Shown here: positions 63,543-64,000 of the stretch, piece after piece
Numbering within the stretch: the stretch's first letter is position 1
Layout: each line of letters begins with the position of its first letter
Assembly: GCF_947489565.1 (NCBI RefSeq)
Contig: NZ_CANLEA010000002.1
Span: forward strand, 248,001-312,000
Length of the DNA stretch: 64,000 nucleotides
Reading direction: 5' to 3'
Source: an uncultured Kordia sp.
Lineage (GTDB): Bacteria > Bacteroidota > Bacteroidia > Flavobacteriales > Flavobacteriaceae
Position numbers and translations under genes: made by a program
The notes under the pieces: generated by a model
The model's database searches: none
Seen by the model: only the letters and a program-made list of their open reading frames with translations
Told to the model about the DNA's origin: nothing

Positions 63543-64000
63543 ATGGCTATAAATTTACAAAAGGGACAAAAAATTGGAATTGGTTTGTCCAAACTGACTA
63601 TAGGTTTAGGATGGGATCCAAATGAAGGAACTGGGCATGACTTTGATCTTGATGCTTCAGCATTTCTTTTAAATAAAGATCGAAGACTCGCAAAAGAGAC
63701 TCATTTTATATTTTATAATAATTTAGAATCGCCTGATGGTTCTGTAACACACACAGGAGATGATCCAGATGGAAACTCTAGTGATGGTGACGATGATGAA
63801 GCAATCATTGTTGACTTAACTTTAATTCCTGATGATATTGAGGAAATTCTTTTTGTAGTAACTATCGAAGACTTCGAAGCAAGAAAACAAAACTTTGGAC
63901 AAGTACGAAATTCATATATCAGAATTGTAGATGATTCTAAAAACGAAGTCGTAGCGAAATACGAATTGGACGAAGATTTCTCTATTGAAACTGCTGTTGA
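63543..64000 (+). CDS. TerD/TerE family protein, 3' end cut by window edge
   Basis: The first 152 codons are visible, starting MAINLQKGQKIGIGL. Landmarks of the TerD fold are GLGWDPNEG followed by DFDLDASAFLLN (calcium-binding aspartates), FYNNLESPDGSVTHTGD with GDDDEAIIVDLTLIP, and FGQVRNSYIRIVD. Family members bind calcium and belong to ter clusters linked to tellurite, phage and stress resistance. Only about 40 residues should be missing. Further ter genes probably follow beyond the window. Confidence 0.93.
   Translation, partial: MAINLQKGQKIGIGLSKLTIGLGWDPNEGTGHDFDLDASAFLLNKDRRLAKETHFIFYNNLESPDGSVTHTGDDPDGNSSDGDDDEAIIVDLTLIPDDIEEILFVVTIEDFEARKQNFGQVRNSYIRIVDDSKNEVVAKYELDEDFSIETAV

Noticed and set aside
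1-64000. CRISPR arrays, tRNA or rRNA genes, insertion sequences
   Set aside because: No regularly spaced repeats, no cloverleaf with CCA-type end that I could recognise, no transposase frame.

Overview
The window reads as a chromosomal segment of a marine-type Flavobacteriaceae bacterium (Bacteroidota); the overall gene style resembles Kordia, but the genus is an inference. Grounds: low GC, promoters of the Bacteroidota type (TAnnTTTG at -7, one perfect TTTG-N19-TAnnTTTG), few Shine-Dalgarno sequences, a type IX secretion component (PorZ), a secreted protein with a T9SS sorting domain, a TonB-dependent receptor, a THC0290_0291-type protein and many short intergenic inverted repeats. There are no rRNA or tRNA genes, CRISPR arrays, insertion sequences or phage genes.

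Layout. 1-3530: aromatic amino acid catabolism on the minus strand (tryptophan 2,3-dioxygenase cut by the left edge, 4-hydroxyphenylpyruvate dioxygenase, homogentisate dioxygenase). 3813-9963: patatin/beta-barrel protein, uvrC, a Fic protein and 5-formyl-THF cyclo-ligase. 9973-15543: lspA, a secreted protein that appears to start at ATT, an ABM-fold protein, a TraR/DksA-like protein and a large ileS with a GIHH instead of HIGH signature. 15660-26173: a 1635-residue T9SS cargo protein, then porZ-recO-TonB receptor. 26392-36946: gdhA, an outer-membrane-type protein, a Cys/Met PLP enzyme, an M1 peptidase, a second PLP enzyme, DinB, and an ArsC-like/EamA/GNAT operon. 37188-42159: a giant C-type-lectin/DUF285 protein and a small orphan. 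42242-52305: gapN, ilvA and ilvC-N-B-D-E (isoleucine and valine synthesis). 53125-61865: gltD-gltB, then a divergent porin-amtB operon (nitrogen assimilation). 62000-64000: a tectonin-like protein, DUF1761, and the start of a TerD protein.

The most striking find is upstream of ilvE (52594-52873, minus strand). Two consecutive modules each hold a short ORF packed with Ile and Val codons (MNKQIINIIAINVIVIRSQR and MNQITSIIVIVIIIMNST), followed by a Rho-independent terminator and a segment that can pair with the terminator's 5' arm as an antiterminator. This looks like two ribosome-mediated attenuators in series controlling ilvEDBNC. A (CAACAAA)n repeat lies between module 1's terminator and the second leader ATG.

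The genes work together mainly as amino acid and nitrogen metabolism: amtB imports ammonium, GDH and GOGAT assimilate it, and IlvA/BN/C/D/E consume glutamate nitrogen to make branched-chain amino acids. The gltB/porin-amtB divergent region carries two copies of a 26-bp near-palindrome spaced by exactly 53 bp, at positions suited to an activator of the porin-amtB promoter.
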